Shown here one piece after another: positions 10,779 through 20,846 of a DNA stretch of 64,000 nucleotides. The stretch is from Symbiodinium natans (Eukaryota > Sar > Dinophyceae > Suessiales > Symbiodiniaceae). The notes under the pieces were generated by a model. The model made no database searches and was not told where the DNA came from. It saw only the letters and a program-made list of their open reading frames with translations. The first letter of the stretch is position 1. Each line of letters begins with the position of its first letter. The translations under genes and the position numbers were made by a program. The stretch is from contig CAJNDS010002288.1 of assembly GCA_905221605.1 (NCBI GenBank), positions 124,001 through 188,000 on the forward strand, given 5' to 3'.

Positions 10779-11374
10779 TCCTTAGGAGGCCAGGTAGATC
10801 GAGTTTGAAAAAGGCCCCCAAGCCGAGGTCCCTCGCAAGGGTTTCGCCTTCAGGATTTTACTTCCCGAAGATCCTCATCCCCAAGCCCTTAACCCTATAC
10901 CCCAGACCCTAAATTCCTAAACCCTAAACCCTAAACCCTTAACCCTAAACCCCAAACCCTAAACCCTAAACCCTAAACCGCACCAACTTAAAGCTTCAAG
11001 CCCCAAAGCCTACACTGGGATTACGAAAACAGGAGGTCCCTGAAATAGACTCCCAAATAGTAGGATTCCCTGATAAAAAGGACCCCAAGAAGGTCATAAG
11101 GTACCGTAATTTTGGAAGCACCCAAAATCCACTGCAGCCTTTTGCTTTTCATTGCGCGCTGCTCAGGTTACCCTATACCCTAAACCCTAAACCCTAAACC
11201 CTAAACCCTCAACCCTAAACCCTAAACCCTACACCTTATTTGGCACCGGAGGAGGCACAGGAGGTTGCCGTTACAAACTGCATGCCTCTTAGGCCTTCGG
11301 GTTATGAATCAGGGTTTAGGGTTTAGGGTTTAGCGTTCAGCCTCCTGAACCCTGAGCCCTGGTTTTCTACCCAG

Positions 11375-11469
11375 TACTCTGGGTTTTGGAGTACCATACC
11401 GGGTTCCTATTATAGCTACTTGTACCTAAAAAGTATACATTTTTCCAGGGTCTACTCCAAAGTAGGGTA
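11375..11469. mobile_element. Family H element, compact copy
   Basis: A 95-bp copy. The left end TACTCTGGGTTTTGGAGTAC is a near inverted match to the right end GTCTACTCCAAAGTAGGGTA. The interior (GGTTCCTATTATAGCTACTT, then GTACCTAAAAAG) repeats that of the other family H copies. It is non-autonomous. Confidence 0.65.
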
Positions 11470-12714
11470 CTAGCTGCTAAAATGTTTTGGGCCGCCTGCT
11501 GAGAAGAGGACGAGCTGGATGGACGACCGCAGTCGGAGGAAAGAAGGGCATATTAGGTTTAGCTGGGCTCACTGACTCGGATTGAAGACTTGAAGATTGG
11601 GAACTCTAACACTGAAAGGTATTCGAGGATAGAAAAGAGAGTCTGCATCACAGCTTATGAGGCCCTAAACCTTGGAGCCTCACCCCTAAAAAATCCTTAT
11701 AAACTATAAAAGCCCTAGCAACCACACAGGCCCCAAACCCCAAAGCTTGCACCTCCACACCCGTCCATCGGGTAAACCCTAAAACCTCAAGCCTAATGCC
11801 TAAACCGTAAGCCCGAACCCTCGACGTCGAGGTCCTGAAGCCTTCGGGCCTTGATCTCTTGGTTTTCGGCCTTTAGGGCTTAGGCCTGTAGGCTCCAGGG
11901 TGACCAGGGTGTGGGGTTTAGGGCCTGGGCACCTTAAACCCTTAACCCTTATAAAACCCTTAACCCTTATAAACCCTGAGACCTAAACCTTAAACCCAAA
12001 CCCTTTCTGGTGTAGGGTTTAGGGCTTCCAGTCGAGGCGTGTTCCGTGTCCGACTCTGTAAGTTGAAGCCCTAGTGTTGAGGGTTTAGGGCTTACGGGGG
12101 CCCCTAGCCCTAAACCCAGAAAGGTTTTGAGTCCAAAACACCCCAACCTAGGAAGCTTCTTGCATGGAGCTGCGGTTTTGAATGCTCTCCGAATCCAATA
12201 CCTCCAATGCCTATATGTGCATTTCCCAAAATGGGCGTACCCCTCTTCGACCCCAAATAGAATAGAATCCTCTTAAAGGGACCCCTCAAACAGTACCCCT
12301 ATTTTCGGAAACCCCCATCTCCGGTAGGAATGTTAGCATTGCCTTTGGCCTTGCTTTCTTTGTTGTTTTGGAGGGTCGGCGGGGGGAGAGTGGGGGATCG
12401 GGGGTGGGTGTGGGGTTGGGGTGGTTCGGGGTCTTGGACCCTTAAACCCAAGATGGGCTGGCCAAGGCACGTTAAGTTTTGTTGCGTTTAGGATTTGGGG
12501 TTTAGGGTTTAGGGCAAGTTTTGAAGGCCTGATTTAAGCTATGGCTCCTTTGCGTGTCAGTGGTCGTATATTCCTTGTGGCCTAGAATTTTTCAAAGGGG
12601 GCTGAGGAACTTGGATCTCCCCTCCCCCCCCCCACCCCGCCCCGATTGGGTAAGGGTTTAAGTTTTAGGGGTTTAGGGCAGCTGTCACAATGCTCCCAAG
12701 CCTGCCGCACGCAG

Positions 12715-12768
12715 ATCCCTTGGTTGCTCAGCCAGCTGTCTCAGCAACTTGTCTTGAACAAGACGGCC
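12715..12768 (+). CDS. Exon candidate, unknown protein
   Basis: Following a GCACGCAG acceptor the frame reads IPWLLSQLSQQLVLNKTA, a helical, GC-rich stretch that stops at the next CCCTAAA patch. The acceptor is AG|A rather than the AG|G seen at confident junctions. No family is recognised. Confidence 0.25.
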
Positions 12769-12937
12769 CTAAACCCCAAATCCTAGCCCTAAATCCTAGA
12801 CCCTAAACCCTTAACCGGGGCCCTTCTTAGCAATTTCACTTTCCCCCCACAAACTGGACCCTGCAATCCATTAAGGGTTCAGGGTTTAGGGTTTAGGTTT
12901 AGAGCCCATGGGCAGGAGTTAAGTTCCGACCTGCCAG

Positions 12938-12993
12938 GGAGGATTACGAACCTGAACATGCGGGGGTGCCACGGGGTCAACGACATGTGCACT
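12938..12993 (+). CDS. Leucine-rich-repeat exon
   Basis: Between a GCCAG|G acceptor and a GTATAT donor the frame reads ITNLNMRGCHGVNDM. This matches the cysteine-containing leucine-rich repeat (LxxLxLxxCxxVxD) found in AMN1/F-box-LRR proteins. Only about one repeat is present. Neighbouring exons were not identified in the repeat-filled flanks. Confidence 0.4.
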
Positions 12994-14547
12994 GTATATG
13001 GCTTGCGTGCCGGAGCAAGTATACCCCACCCCGAGCAAGACATCACTACTATACGGTCACTTCTCCAAAATCTGGTCCCCTTTCCTTATTAATTACAAGG
13101 CAGCCCGTAATGTTTAGGGTACCCAAAAGGTGACCAGCATTCAGAGAACTCACTAAATGTGTGATTACGGGTGGAGTCTTGATGCGCCAGGAGTTTGGGG
13201 GGGGGGGCGGGGCATTGAACTCCCGAAAAGTCTGCTGGAAGTTTAACTTGTCATTCCCAAGCAGCCCTAAACCCTAAACCCTAAACCATAAACCCTAAAC
13301 CCGCGTAGCAGTGAAAGGTTTACAGTACCAGGGCTCGGGGGCACTTTCGAGGTTTCAGGGTTTTCGGTCATGGGTGGCCGCAGCCTCAGTAGTTAATCCT
13401 GAATCCAGAGAAGGGGAATTTGGTTTTATTTGAGGGCACCCCTTGGGACGAACAGTCCGGAATGGGGATTCTAATAGGGAGTACTGGAATCCTTTTTAAG
13501 GACTTCATGAATGGGGATTCTAATCGTGGGTCTTGGAATCCCAATCAAGGACTTGCTAGGGATTGCAATAGGGGGGGGGGGGGGTACTGGAATCTGTGTT
13601 AAGGACTGTTAGTTTTTAGGGGAACATCCCAAACCCTAAGCCCTCAACCTTAAAAGGCTTAACCCATATATGGGAACATCCCAAGGCAACCCGAAGCTCG
13701 TTTCCCTGCGCCAATCTCAGCGAGGAAGACACATCTCACCGAGGACGCCCGGGGCCCCAGTGATTTGGTGTGTTTAGGGTTTCGGATTTGGGTTTTAGGG
13801 TTTAGGGTTTAGGGTTTAGGGTTTAGGGTTTAGGGTTTAGGGTTTAGGGTTTAGGGTTTAGGGTTTAGGGTTTAGGGTTTAGGGTTTAGGATACTAGAGG
13901 GCAGGGGGGGGGGGTGGTGGGGGAAGGCAGGTTCAGGATGTAGGTTGTGGGGAACAAGGGTAGGTTTGAGCGTAACCTTTGTTGTTTTGCATTACCCCTC
14001 ATCCCCTATCTAAACCTTCTAAAGCCATAAACATTAGCCTAAGCCCTAATCCCTAAACAGGGGCGGGGGGGTAGGTTCAGGATTTAGGTTTTCGGGGAAC
14101 AGGGGTAGGTTTGAACACATTTCTTGTTTTTACCCGAATCCCCTTTCTACTCCTTGTAGAGCCATATAAACTTGCGCAGACCGCAAACCCTAGTAAACCC
14201 CACACCCTAAGCCCTAAGGCCGAAACCCCAAACCCCAAACCCTAAACCCTAAACCCTAAACCCCAAACCTACCCCAAGAAAGGGTTGCGAGGAAAGGAGG
14301 GGTATGGTTCCAGCGCCAGCTGCAGAGGCTCTTGTGCCAGGTTGGTGCTGTCTTTCCTCTTCCAGGGCTTGGTGTTTAGGGTTTAGGGTTTTTAAGGCTT
14401 TTTTTTCGGAATTATAGGGTTTATAGGGTTTCTAGGGTTTATAGGGTTCAGGGTTTAGGGTTTAGGGTTTAGGGTCTATAGGGTTTAGGGTTTGTAGGGT
14501 TTGGTGGTTTAGGGTTTAGGGTTAGGGTTTAGGGTTTAGGGTTTAAG
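12994..14547. other. Repeat field
   Basis: Contains family F-like sequence at about 13445-13683 (two AACATCCCAA ends at 13624 and 13671), a long TTTAGGG array (13797-13889), two related GGGGGGGTAGGTTCAGGAT blocks (about 13905 and 14065) and further mixed heptamers to 14545. One short GC-rich frame around 14300-14340 looks coding but has no recognised motif. Confidence 0.4.
13797..13889. repeat. Interstitial telomere-type array (TTTAGGG)n
   Basis: About 13 uninterrupted TTTAGGG heptamers, among the purest arrays in the window and in the opposite orientation to the 3008 array. Confidence 0.95.
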
Positions 14548-14606
14548 GTAAACCGCTGTCGGCCTTGGGCGAGCTGCAGGGTTTCAAGAGCCTGCTTGGG
14601 CAGTAA
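14548..14606 (+). CDS. Terminal exon candidate, unknown protein
   Basis: An AG|G acceptor opens KPLSALGELQGFKSLLGQ followed by a TAA stop at 14604-14606. It looks like a short C-terminal exon. No upstream exon could be matched by frame, and the family is unknown. Confidence 0.3.
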
Positions 14607-15326
14607 GGGGTTCTATTCTGAGCGTTTGGGGTTTAGGGTTCTATAGGGTTCTATAGGGTTCTAGGGTTCTATAGGGTTTAGGGTTTAGGGTTTAGGGTTT
14701 AGGGTTTAGGGTTTAGGGTTCCCCCACCCTTCCCCTCCGCACCCCGAAGGAAACTACCAGGCGGCTCACCGGCAATCCTCCTGAGTGACCTTGATCTGGT
14801 ATCCTACGGCTTGAAACCTACAGAAAACCCTGAACCTCATTGCTAGCCATAATTCTTTAACTAACCCGATTCCTATACCATGATGCCTGAGTCCTGAAGC
14901 CAACTGCCACGGTGCCATTTCCAAGACTTGACCCTAAACCCTAAACCCTAAGCCCTAAACCCAAGCCCTAAACCCTAAGCCCTAAACCCTAAGCCCTAAA
15001 CCCTAAACCCTAAACGGTCGCAGCAGCACTAAAGGCATAGGGCCCCTCCTTTGGTTCCCTGGGTTCCTATTTTTCTGGGGGGTCTGGTTCACATGCAAGG
15101 GCCGTGAAGCAAGAAACACTTACCACGTCTATTCCTTGCCCCGATGCCCCGAAACCATAAACGCCAAACCCCCAAAACCCCCAAACCCCAAAACCCCAAA
15201 AACCCCCAAAACCCCAAAACCCTAAGCCCCTAAACTCTAAACCCTAAACCCCAAAACCCTAAACCCTAAACCTTAAACCTTAAACCCTCAGCCCTAAACC
15301 CTAAACCGCCTAAAGTTTCCACCCAG
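14607..15326. other. Repeat field
   Basis: TTTAGGG units 14630-14720, CCCTAAA units 14930-15015, and CCCCAAAACCCC variants 15160-15310. No coding signal. Confidence 0.45.
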
Positions 15327-15410
15327 ACCTTGGCCAAGCTCAGCAGCAACCTCCTTCGGCAGATGCGGAAGTCGCCCAAGGTCGGGGTTGAGCTGGACAT
15401 GCCTTACTTA
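15327..15410 (+). CDS. Exon candidate, unknown protein
   Basis: Twenty-eight in-frame codons between a CCCAG acceptor and a GTAGGG donor read TLAKLSSNLLRQMRKSPKVG... and end LDMPYL. The composition is clearly protein-like and GC-rich against the heptamer repeats on both sides. No family is recognised. Confidence 0.4.
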
Positions 15411-16821
15411 GTAGGGTTTAGGGTTTGGGGTTTAGGGTTTACGGTTTGGGGTTCAGGGTTTGGGGTTTAGGGTTTAGGGTTTGGGGTTTAGGGTTTAAGG
15501 TTTAGGGTTTGGGGTTTCGGGTTTGGGGTATAGGGTTAGGGCTTTGGGGTATAGAATTTAGGGGAACTGTCAGGTTTTTTTTGAAGAAGGAAGGGCGCCC
15601 TTTCTACTTCTGGGCTTCGCAGTTCACCTACAGCAAACCTTAAAACCCTAAACCGTGAACCCTGAACCCTGAACCCTAAACCCTAAACCCTAAACCCTAA
15701 ACCCTAAACCCTAAACCCTAAACCCTAAACCCTAAACCCTAAACCCTAAACCCTAAACCCTAAACCCTAATCGAAAGTTTCATGGGTTCCTTTCTTGACC
15801 CAGGATCTTGAACAACCCAAGCCCTAAACCCTAAACCACGAAGTCTTTGGATGAAAGTGCACGCGCCGATGCGATGGTGTCGTTTAGGGCTTAGGGAGGT
15901 TTCGGGTTCAGGGTGTAGGTTTAGGGTTTTAGGGTTAGGGTTTTGGGTTTAGGGTCTAGGGTCTCAGGGTTTAGGGTTCAGTGTTTGGGGCATGCCCAGG
16001 CGTCACCGTGCCTGAGCAGTACTTACTGGGTTTTCAAATGCTCAACTTTGATGCTTTTTGTTGGTTCTGGGTTCCTATTCTAGCTACTTCTACCTAAAAA
16101 GTATAGACATGTTTTCTCCAAGGTCTATTCCAAAGTAGGGCCTAGGAGGCTACAACATAGGGTTCAGGGCTGAGAGCTCTGAGGAGGCTACAGAATTGCC
16201 ACACGTATTGGTGGCTGCAGTGCCCCAGATTTCCGTTTTAAACGAGTAGGCCCCGGAATGCCATTGCACAACATGTGCCCTAAACCCTAAACCCCAAACC
16301 CCTTTGGCACCTCAAGAACTTACAAACCCCATGTCCTGAGCCCCAAAAATGGTTGAGATAATTCGATATTCGACCTGCAAGGGGGCTCATGCCCTGGACT
16401 TCGGGTACTTAGAGAAGTAGGGTTAGAAGCACACTAAGTATGAGGTAAGGACTTCCACTCTTGCTTCGGGTGCTTCGAAGCCTACTTTTAAGTACCCATG
16501 AACCTTCTCCCTCAACCCCAAGCCCGAAGCCCTAAACTCTAAACCCTAAACCCGAAACCCTAAACCCTAAGCCTACTTATGAGCACCCATGAATGATGAG
16601 CCCACATCAGGTCTCCGAAAAGTTCGTCGCGCTCGGGGGCGTGCCTTGCCTCCAGTGGCCCCTACGACTCTAAGACCGAAAGCCCCTCAAAACACAGCTC
16701 CGAGGTTAGGGTTTCAGGGTTATAGGGTCGTTAGGGTTTTTGGGGGTTTAGGGTTTAGGGTTTAGGGTTTAGGGTTTAGGGTTTAGGGTTTAGGGTTTAG
16801 GGGGGTTTGGGGCCTCAACCC
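15411..16821. other. Repeat field with a family H element
   Basis: Long CCCTAAA array at 15664-15769, TTTAGGG at 15412-15540 and 16741-16800, a family H copy at about 16030-16140, and family G-like sequence at 16388-16512. A short frame VSEKFVALGGVPCLQ near 16610-16665 is coding-like and armadillo-like, but too short to call. Confidence 0.4.
15664..15769. repeat. Interstitial telomere-type array (CCCTAAA)n
   Basis: About 15 nearly perfect CCCTAAA units. Confidence 0.95.
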
Positions 16822-16929
16822 ATGGCGGAAGGGCCGCTGTGTTCCGCAGACTTCTACACAGCAGGCACCAGCTCGCACCCAGAATGCACATCTGCAGGTG
16901 TATTGCTGCAGATGTTCGACTCCTCCTAA
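16822..16929 (+). CDS. Small ORF or exon candidate, 35 codons
   Basis: ATG at 16822 to TAA at 16927. It reads MAEGPLCSADFYTAGTSSHP, then ECTSAGVLLQMFDSS. A CGCAG inside it (16845-16849) could also act as an acceptor, so the first residues may be intronic. GC-rich codons between two telomere-like arrays. Function unknown. Confidence 0.3.
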   Translation: MAEGPLCSADFYTAGTSSHPECTSAGVLLQMFDSS

Positions 16930-17284
16930 ACCCTAAACCCTAAACCCTAAACCCTAAACCCTCCTAGTGAAGTTGTGGATCCCAAGCCCTGAGCCCTAAA
17001 CCCTAAGCCCGACTCGACTTCCTGGGCTGGAAAGATCGATCCTGGAGTTTCCCAAAGCCCGTTGATCTCTAGACTCCAGCAACTGCTTGCTGAAAAAACA
17101 CCAAAATATGCAAATATTCTTCCCTATAAGGGCAATGAAAGGATTATTGCATGTTTTCTTCTTGGGGGTTCTTAAGCAAATGGTTGCTAGAGGTTAGGGC
17201 TCAAGGGCTTAGGGCTGCACCGCTCACGGCCAGCATTCACGAGGTCTAGGATTTTGGAGGGTACCTCATCAGCCAAATATCTTT

Positions 17285-17635
17285 TTGGTGCTGAGAGTCT
17301 TGTTAGTTAGTTGTTGTAGTTCTAGATTTCTTTTTTCCGTTCCAACGCGCAGAAAAGAGGTTCGATCGGCCTCGCCCGCGCAAAGTGCCCGCTTTGGGCG
17401 AGGCCGCGTCGCCCTCCTCGAAACTGTATTTTCGGACCTCTGGGCTCTTATGGCCTCTGACTGTGTCGGGTCTACGCTGGCATGGTTAAGGTTTGATCTT
17501 TGGTCATACTTGGAGCATGAGCGCGTGTTCTGCCCTGTTGCGGGCTGCCCTGCAGCCAATATCCGGCATGCTCGCGGGTGGATGTCGCACGAATCCATGA
17601 GGGCCCACCTCGAGGACCATGACCCTAGACCCTAG
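17285..17635 (+). pseudogene. Retroelement-type zinc-finger fragment
   Basis: An open frame whose C-terminal part reads CPVAGCPAANIRHARGWMSH, then ESMRAHLEDH. This gives a C-x4-C...GW...MRxHxxxH arrangement. As I recall, a C-x(4)-C/H-x(4)-H module with GW and MRAH is frequent in dinoflagellate non-LTR retrotransposon polyproteins. The frame has no reverse-transcriptase motif and breaks off directly into CCCTAGA and CCCTAAA repeats at about 17620. The upstream 50 residues are basic and low in similarity to anything I know. Probably a truncated element copy; a host zinc-finger exon is the alternative. Confidence 0.4.
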
Positions 17636-17728
17636 ACCCTAGACCCTAGACCCTAAACCCTAAACCCTAAACCCTAACCCCTAAACCCTAAACCCTAAAC
17701 CCTACACCCTAAACCCTAAACCCTAACC
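17620..17728. repeat. CCCTAGA to CCCTAAA array
   Basis: Four or five CCCTAGA units grade into CCCTAAA units, beginning at the end of the zinc-finger fragment. Confidence 0.85.
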
Positions 17729-17729
17729 C

Positions 17730-20700
17730 CCATTTAGATTCTTTCGTGGAAGGGGTGCGACTTCGTAAGCTTTTGAGATGCCACCGGTGAGGTCGAGGTC
17801 TTGGAGAAGGTCTTGCGTGGAGATCCCGAGGCGGGAAACTGACCTCCTTCTTCTCTTTTTTGAGGGGGGGTTAGGGTTTAGGGTTTAGGGTTTAGGGTTG
17901 AGGGTTGAGGGTTGAGGGTTGAGGGTTTAGGGTTTAGGGTTTAGGGTTACTATATGTTTGGGGGGTCACCTCTTGCTGCTTGTGGGCTTTGGGGCTTAGG
18001 CTTTTTTACGGTTGAATTAGGGTCCAGGGTTGAGGGTTTAGGATTTAGGGGCCTTTGGATGTGGGTGACTTTTTTGGCGGCTGTACTGTTTGGGCCGTAG
18101 ATCTTTGGTAAGCTCCTACGTGGGGGCTTTTGGCTCAGATTCTATGTGTGTGTGTGTATATAAATATACTCACCGTTCATACTCGCTGTAGTTGCGTCAG
18201 TGCCATCCTTGTGTATGCTTACACGCATTTCATCTTCACTTCCACAAAGTTCTTAAGAGGCCTCACCAGAGAGGCCCCGAATCTCTCTCTCTCTCCCCAT
18301 TTCTCCCTCTGCTGCCCTCTTTCCCCAGCGACAACAAGGCAGGTTCCGAGAAGAGTCCAGGGCGCCAAGAATCTGCCTTGCCAACCCTAAACCCTAAACC
18401 CAAAACCCTAAACCCTAAACCCTAAACCCCATGTACAGCCTATGTATCCCGAGGACTCATGTGTTTTTTATAGGGCCCCCCCCCCAAACCCACCCCCCCC
18501 CCCCCAAACCCACCCCCCCCCCCCCCACCCAAACCCCCCCCCCCCCCCCCCCCCCCCCCCCAGTGTTGCGGCTTGCAGTCCACGACGCAGATGCTGACAC
18601 CCTTCCATCCAGAGTTACAGGCGGGACATGGTCCTTAGTTCCCTTGCATCAGGGGGTGTAGGGTTCAGGGTTTAGGGTTTAGGGTTTAGGGTTTAAGGTT
18701 TTTTAGGGTTTAGGGTTTAGGGCCTTAGGGGATGTAAGCCCCAAACCTCCGGGGAGGGGGAGGTTCATGCCAATGCTCATGAGTGAGCTCTAAACCACTA
18801 AACACCTATGGCTTCGAGGTTTACAGGCCTAGAACTTATAGGCCCGAAGACCCTAAACCCTTAGGTCCCCACTCCCGGTGACGCTCGAATGGTTTCGGTT
18901 GTGCCGATTAGCTTTTACATCGGTTTGGGGTTTAAAGGTTTTGCACGTCAAGTCGGCTGGAAGGGGCCAGTTATCTAGGGGCTTAGGGCTTAAATTGCCT
19001 CATAGGGCTGTTGTAATTGGTTTTTGGGAGATTTCGTCTGGTTTCTGTGCTGTGAGCTAAACATACAAACATACATGCATGCATACACGCCCACAGCACG
19101 CATGCACATACAGACAGACCATAGAGAGATAGATAGACAGATAGATAGATAGATAGACAGACGGTTGTGTTGCCATCCTTAGTACCTAGATCCTAAACCC
19201 TAAACCCTAAACCTTAAACCCTACGCAGAGGGATTAAGGGTGTAGTAGTTCGAGTTCAAGGGTTTATCACGAGCCCGAGGGCCTTGAATGGGTTGGAGCG
19301 CAACCTCCCTACAGTCATACGGAACCCTAAACCCTAGACCCTAAACCCTAAACCCTAAGCCTCGCTAGTCTTTCGAAGGCATTGCTTGGTTCCTAAAGAT
19401 GCAGCCCTGAGACAAAACGCCCTACAGCCTCGAATCCCTAGCATGGGTTAGGTTTTAGGGTTTAGGGTTTAGGGTTTGTGTTTCGTTTGGGGCTCAACTT
19501 GAACCACTCAGATGGTCCTCGCCCTCATCCTGTCGGAAGTGATTCTGCTGGCAGATGCGGAGGCCAGGCCGCCAGGCCTTTGTCTGGGTCTAGGGTTTGG
19601 GCTTTCAGACTTTCGCATGTACTTGAGAGGGGTTGGCGGCGTAATGGAGCCCGCAAGTGTGCATGGCCCATCAACCTTGTGGGGCATTTCCCACGGTACG
19701 GGTGCCCCTAATAGTACCCCAAGATGCTGCAATCCTTACTAAGTCTGCACCCTACACCCTAAGCCCGAAGCTCTAGCCCCTAACCCTACACCCTAAGCCC
19801 TAATCCCTAAGCCCTAATAAACCCCACACCCTACACCCTGAACCCTAAACCCCAAACCCTAAACCCTAGCTCTAAACCCCAAACCCAAAACCCTAAACCC
19901 TAAACTTTAGAAGAGCATGACCAGAGCTGTGCCTGGACCTCTGTAGCCCAACTCCAGAGACAGCGGGCCCGAAGTCTGAAAACAAGGATTTAGGGTTGAG
20001 TTTAGGGTTTAGGGGTTTAGGGGTTTAGGGTTTAGCGTTTAGGGTTTAGGGTGTAGCTTTCTAAGATTCAGCGTGGGCGAGGATGACTTATGTAGGTTTA
20101 CTGTAGGGTTTAGGGTTCAGCGTTTACGGGGTGTACCTTTGCACCTTCAAGGAAGTTCAAACATGCCGACTACATAGGGCGCCCTGCCCTTTTTGAAGGT
20201 TATACATAAGTTACTCTAGGGGGAGGGAGTAAGGGTTTGTCAGGTGATGGCCAAGCGTGGTGCGCGAAAATTGGTTCAGCACTCAGTCGAAGCAGTGCCA
20301 CTTTGAGCCCCCGCTCCCCCCCGTGAGGCTCAGAACTCGGAATCTTGGATGTGCTTATAAAGGTTAGTCCTGTATCTCTCCGTTCAAGGTACCATGGAAA
20401 ATGCCTGAACTCCTCGCCCGGGCATGCGTGATGCTGCTTCGGCCATGTCATTTAAGGGAACCAAGAACCCTAAAGCCGACAAGCCAAAACCGTATAAGCC
20501 CTAAGGACACATGATCTAGGGAGCTGTCCTGCAAGAGCGCTTGCTGCATCAGGCTTTGAGCTGACTTATTCCAGCTGAATGATCTTATATTGGCCGGTTC
20601 TACATGATTGGACAATCTGGGTAGTATTGGGATTGCAAGGGGACAGTATTGACATTGCTTACCAAGACCACATCTTTCGCAAAGATCATATGGTCAGACA

Positions 20701-20846
20701 TTGTCAAGACAAGGCGTCTACAGATGGTTCGGTTCGGTAGGAACTGCAGTGACAGGGATGCACTGCATCGGTTCATGTTGCAATCTCGGCGCATCTAAGT
20801 AAACGCGGCCCGAAAGCTTTCGGTAGCTGCCCTGATGAGCTGAGTC
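17730..20846. other. Repeat-rich region without confident genes
   Basis: Contains TTTAGGG and TTGAGGG units (17872-17950, 18665-18720), a poly-C block, CCCTAAA units (19190-19225, 19320-19360, 19750-19910), TTTAGGG (19985-20055) and a GATA/GACA microsatellite (19120-19162). A frame at 19512-19580 (MVLALILSEVILLADAEARP) is coding-like but unassigned. The last ~350 bp before the dioxygenase ATG have no repeat and may hold its promoter, though no motif is recognisable. Confidence 0.4.
18475..18562. repeat. Poly-C block with AAACCCA interruptions
   Basis: Runs of 7 to 29 C separated by AAACC(CA). Proline-rich frames across it are artefacts. The complementary strand is G-quadruplex-prone. Confidence 0.95.

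Larger units (their letters stand above)
9901..12714. other. Repeat-rich non-coding region
   Basis: Holds TTTAGGG-type patches (10390-10450, 11310-11335, 12496-12515), CCCTAAA patches (10918-10980, 11170-11230) and two family H elements. Between them is unique-looking DNA with no convincing coding signal. Confidence 0.4.

Noticed and set aside
18127-18141. Sequence CTTTTGGCTCAG resembling the 3' part of the dinoflagellate spliced leader
   Set aside because: Only a partial match to the leader as I remember it, with no leader 5' half and no adjacent coding sequence that would indicate a retroposed cDNA.
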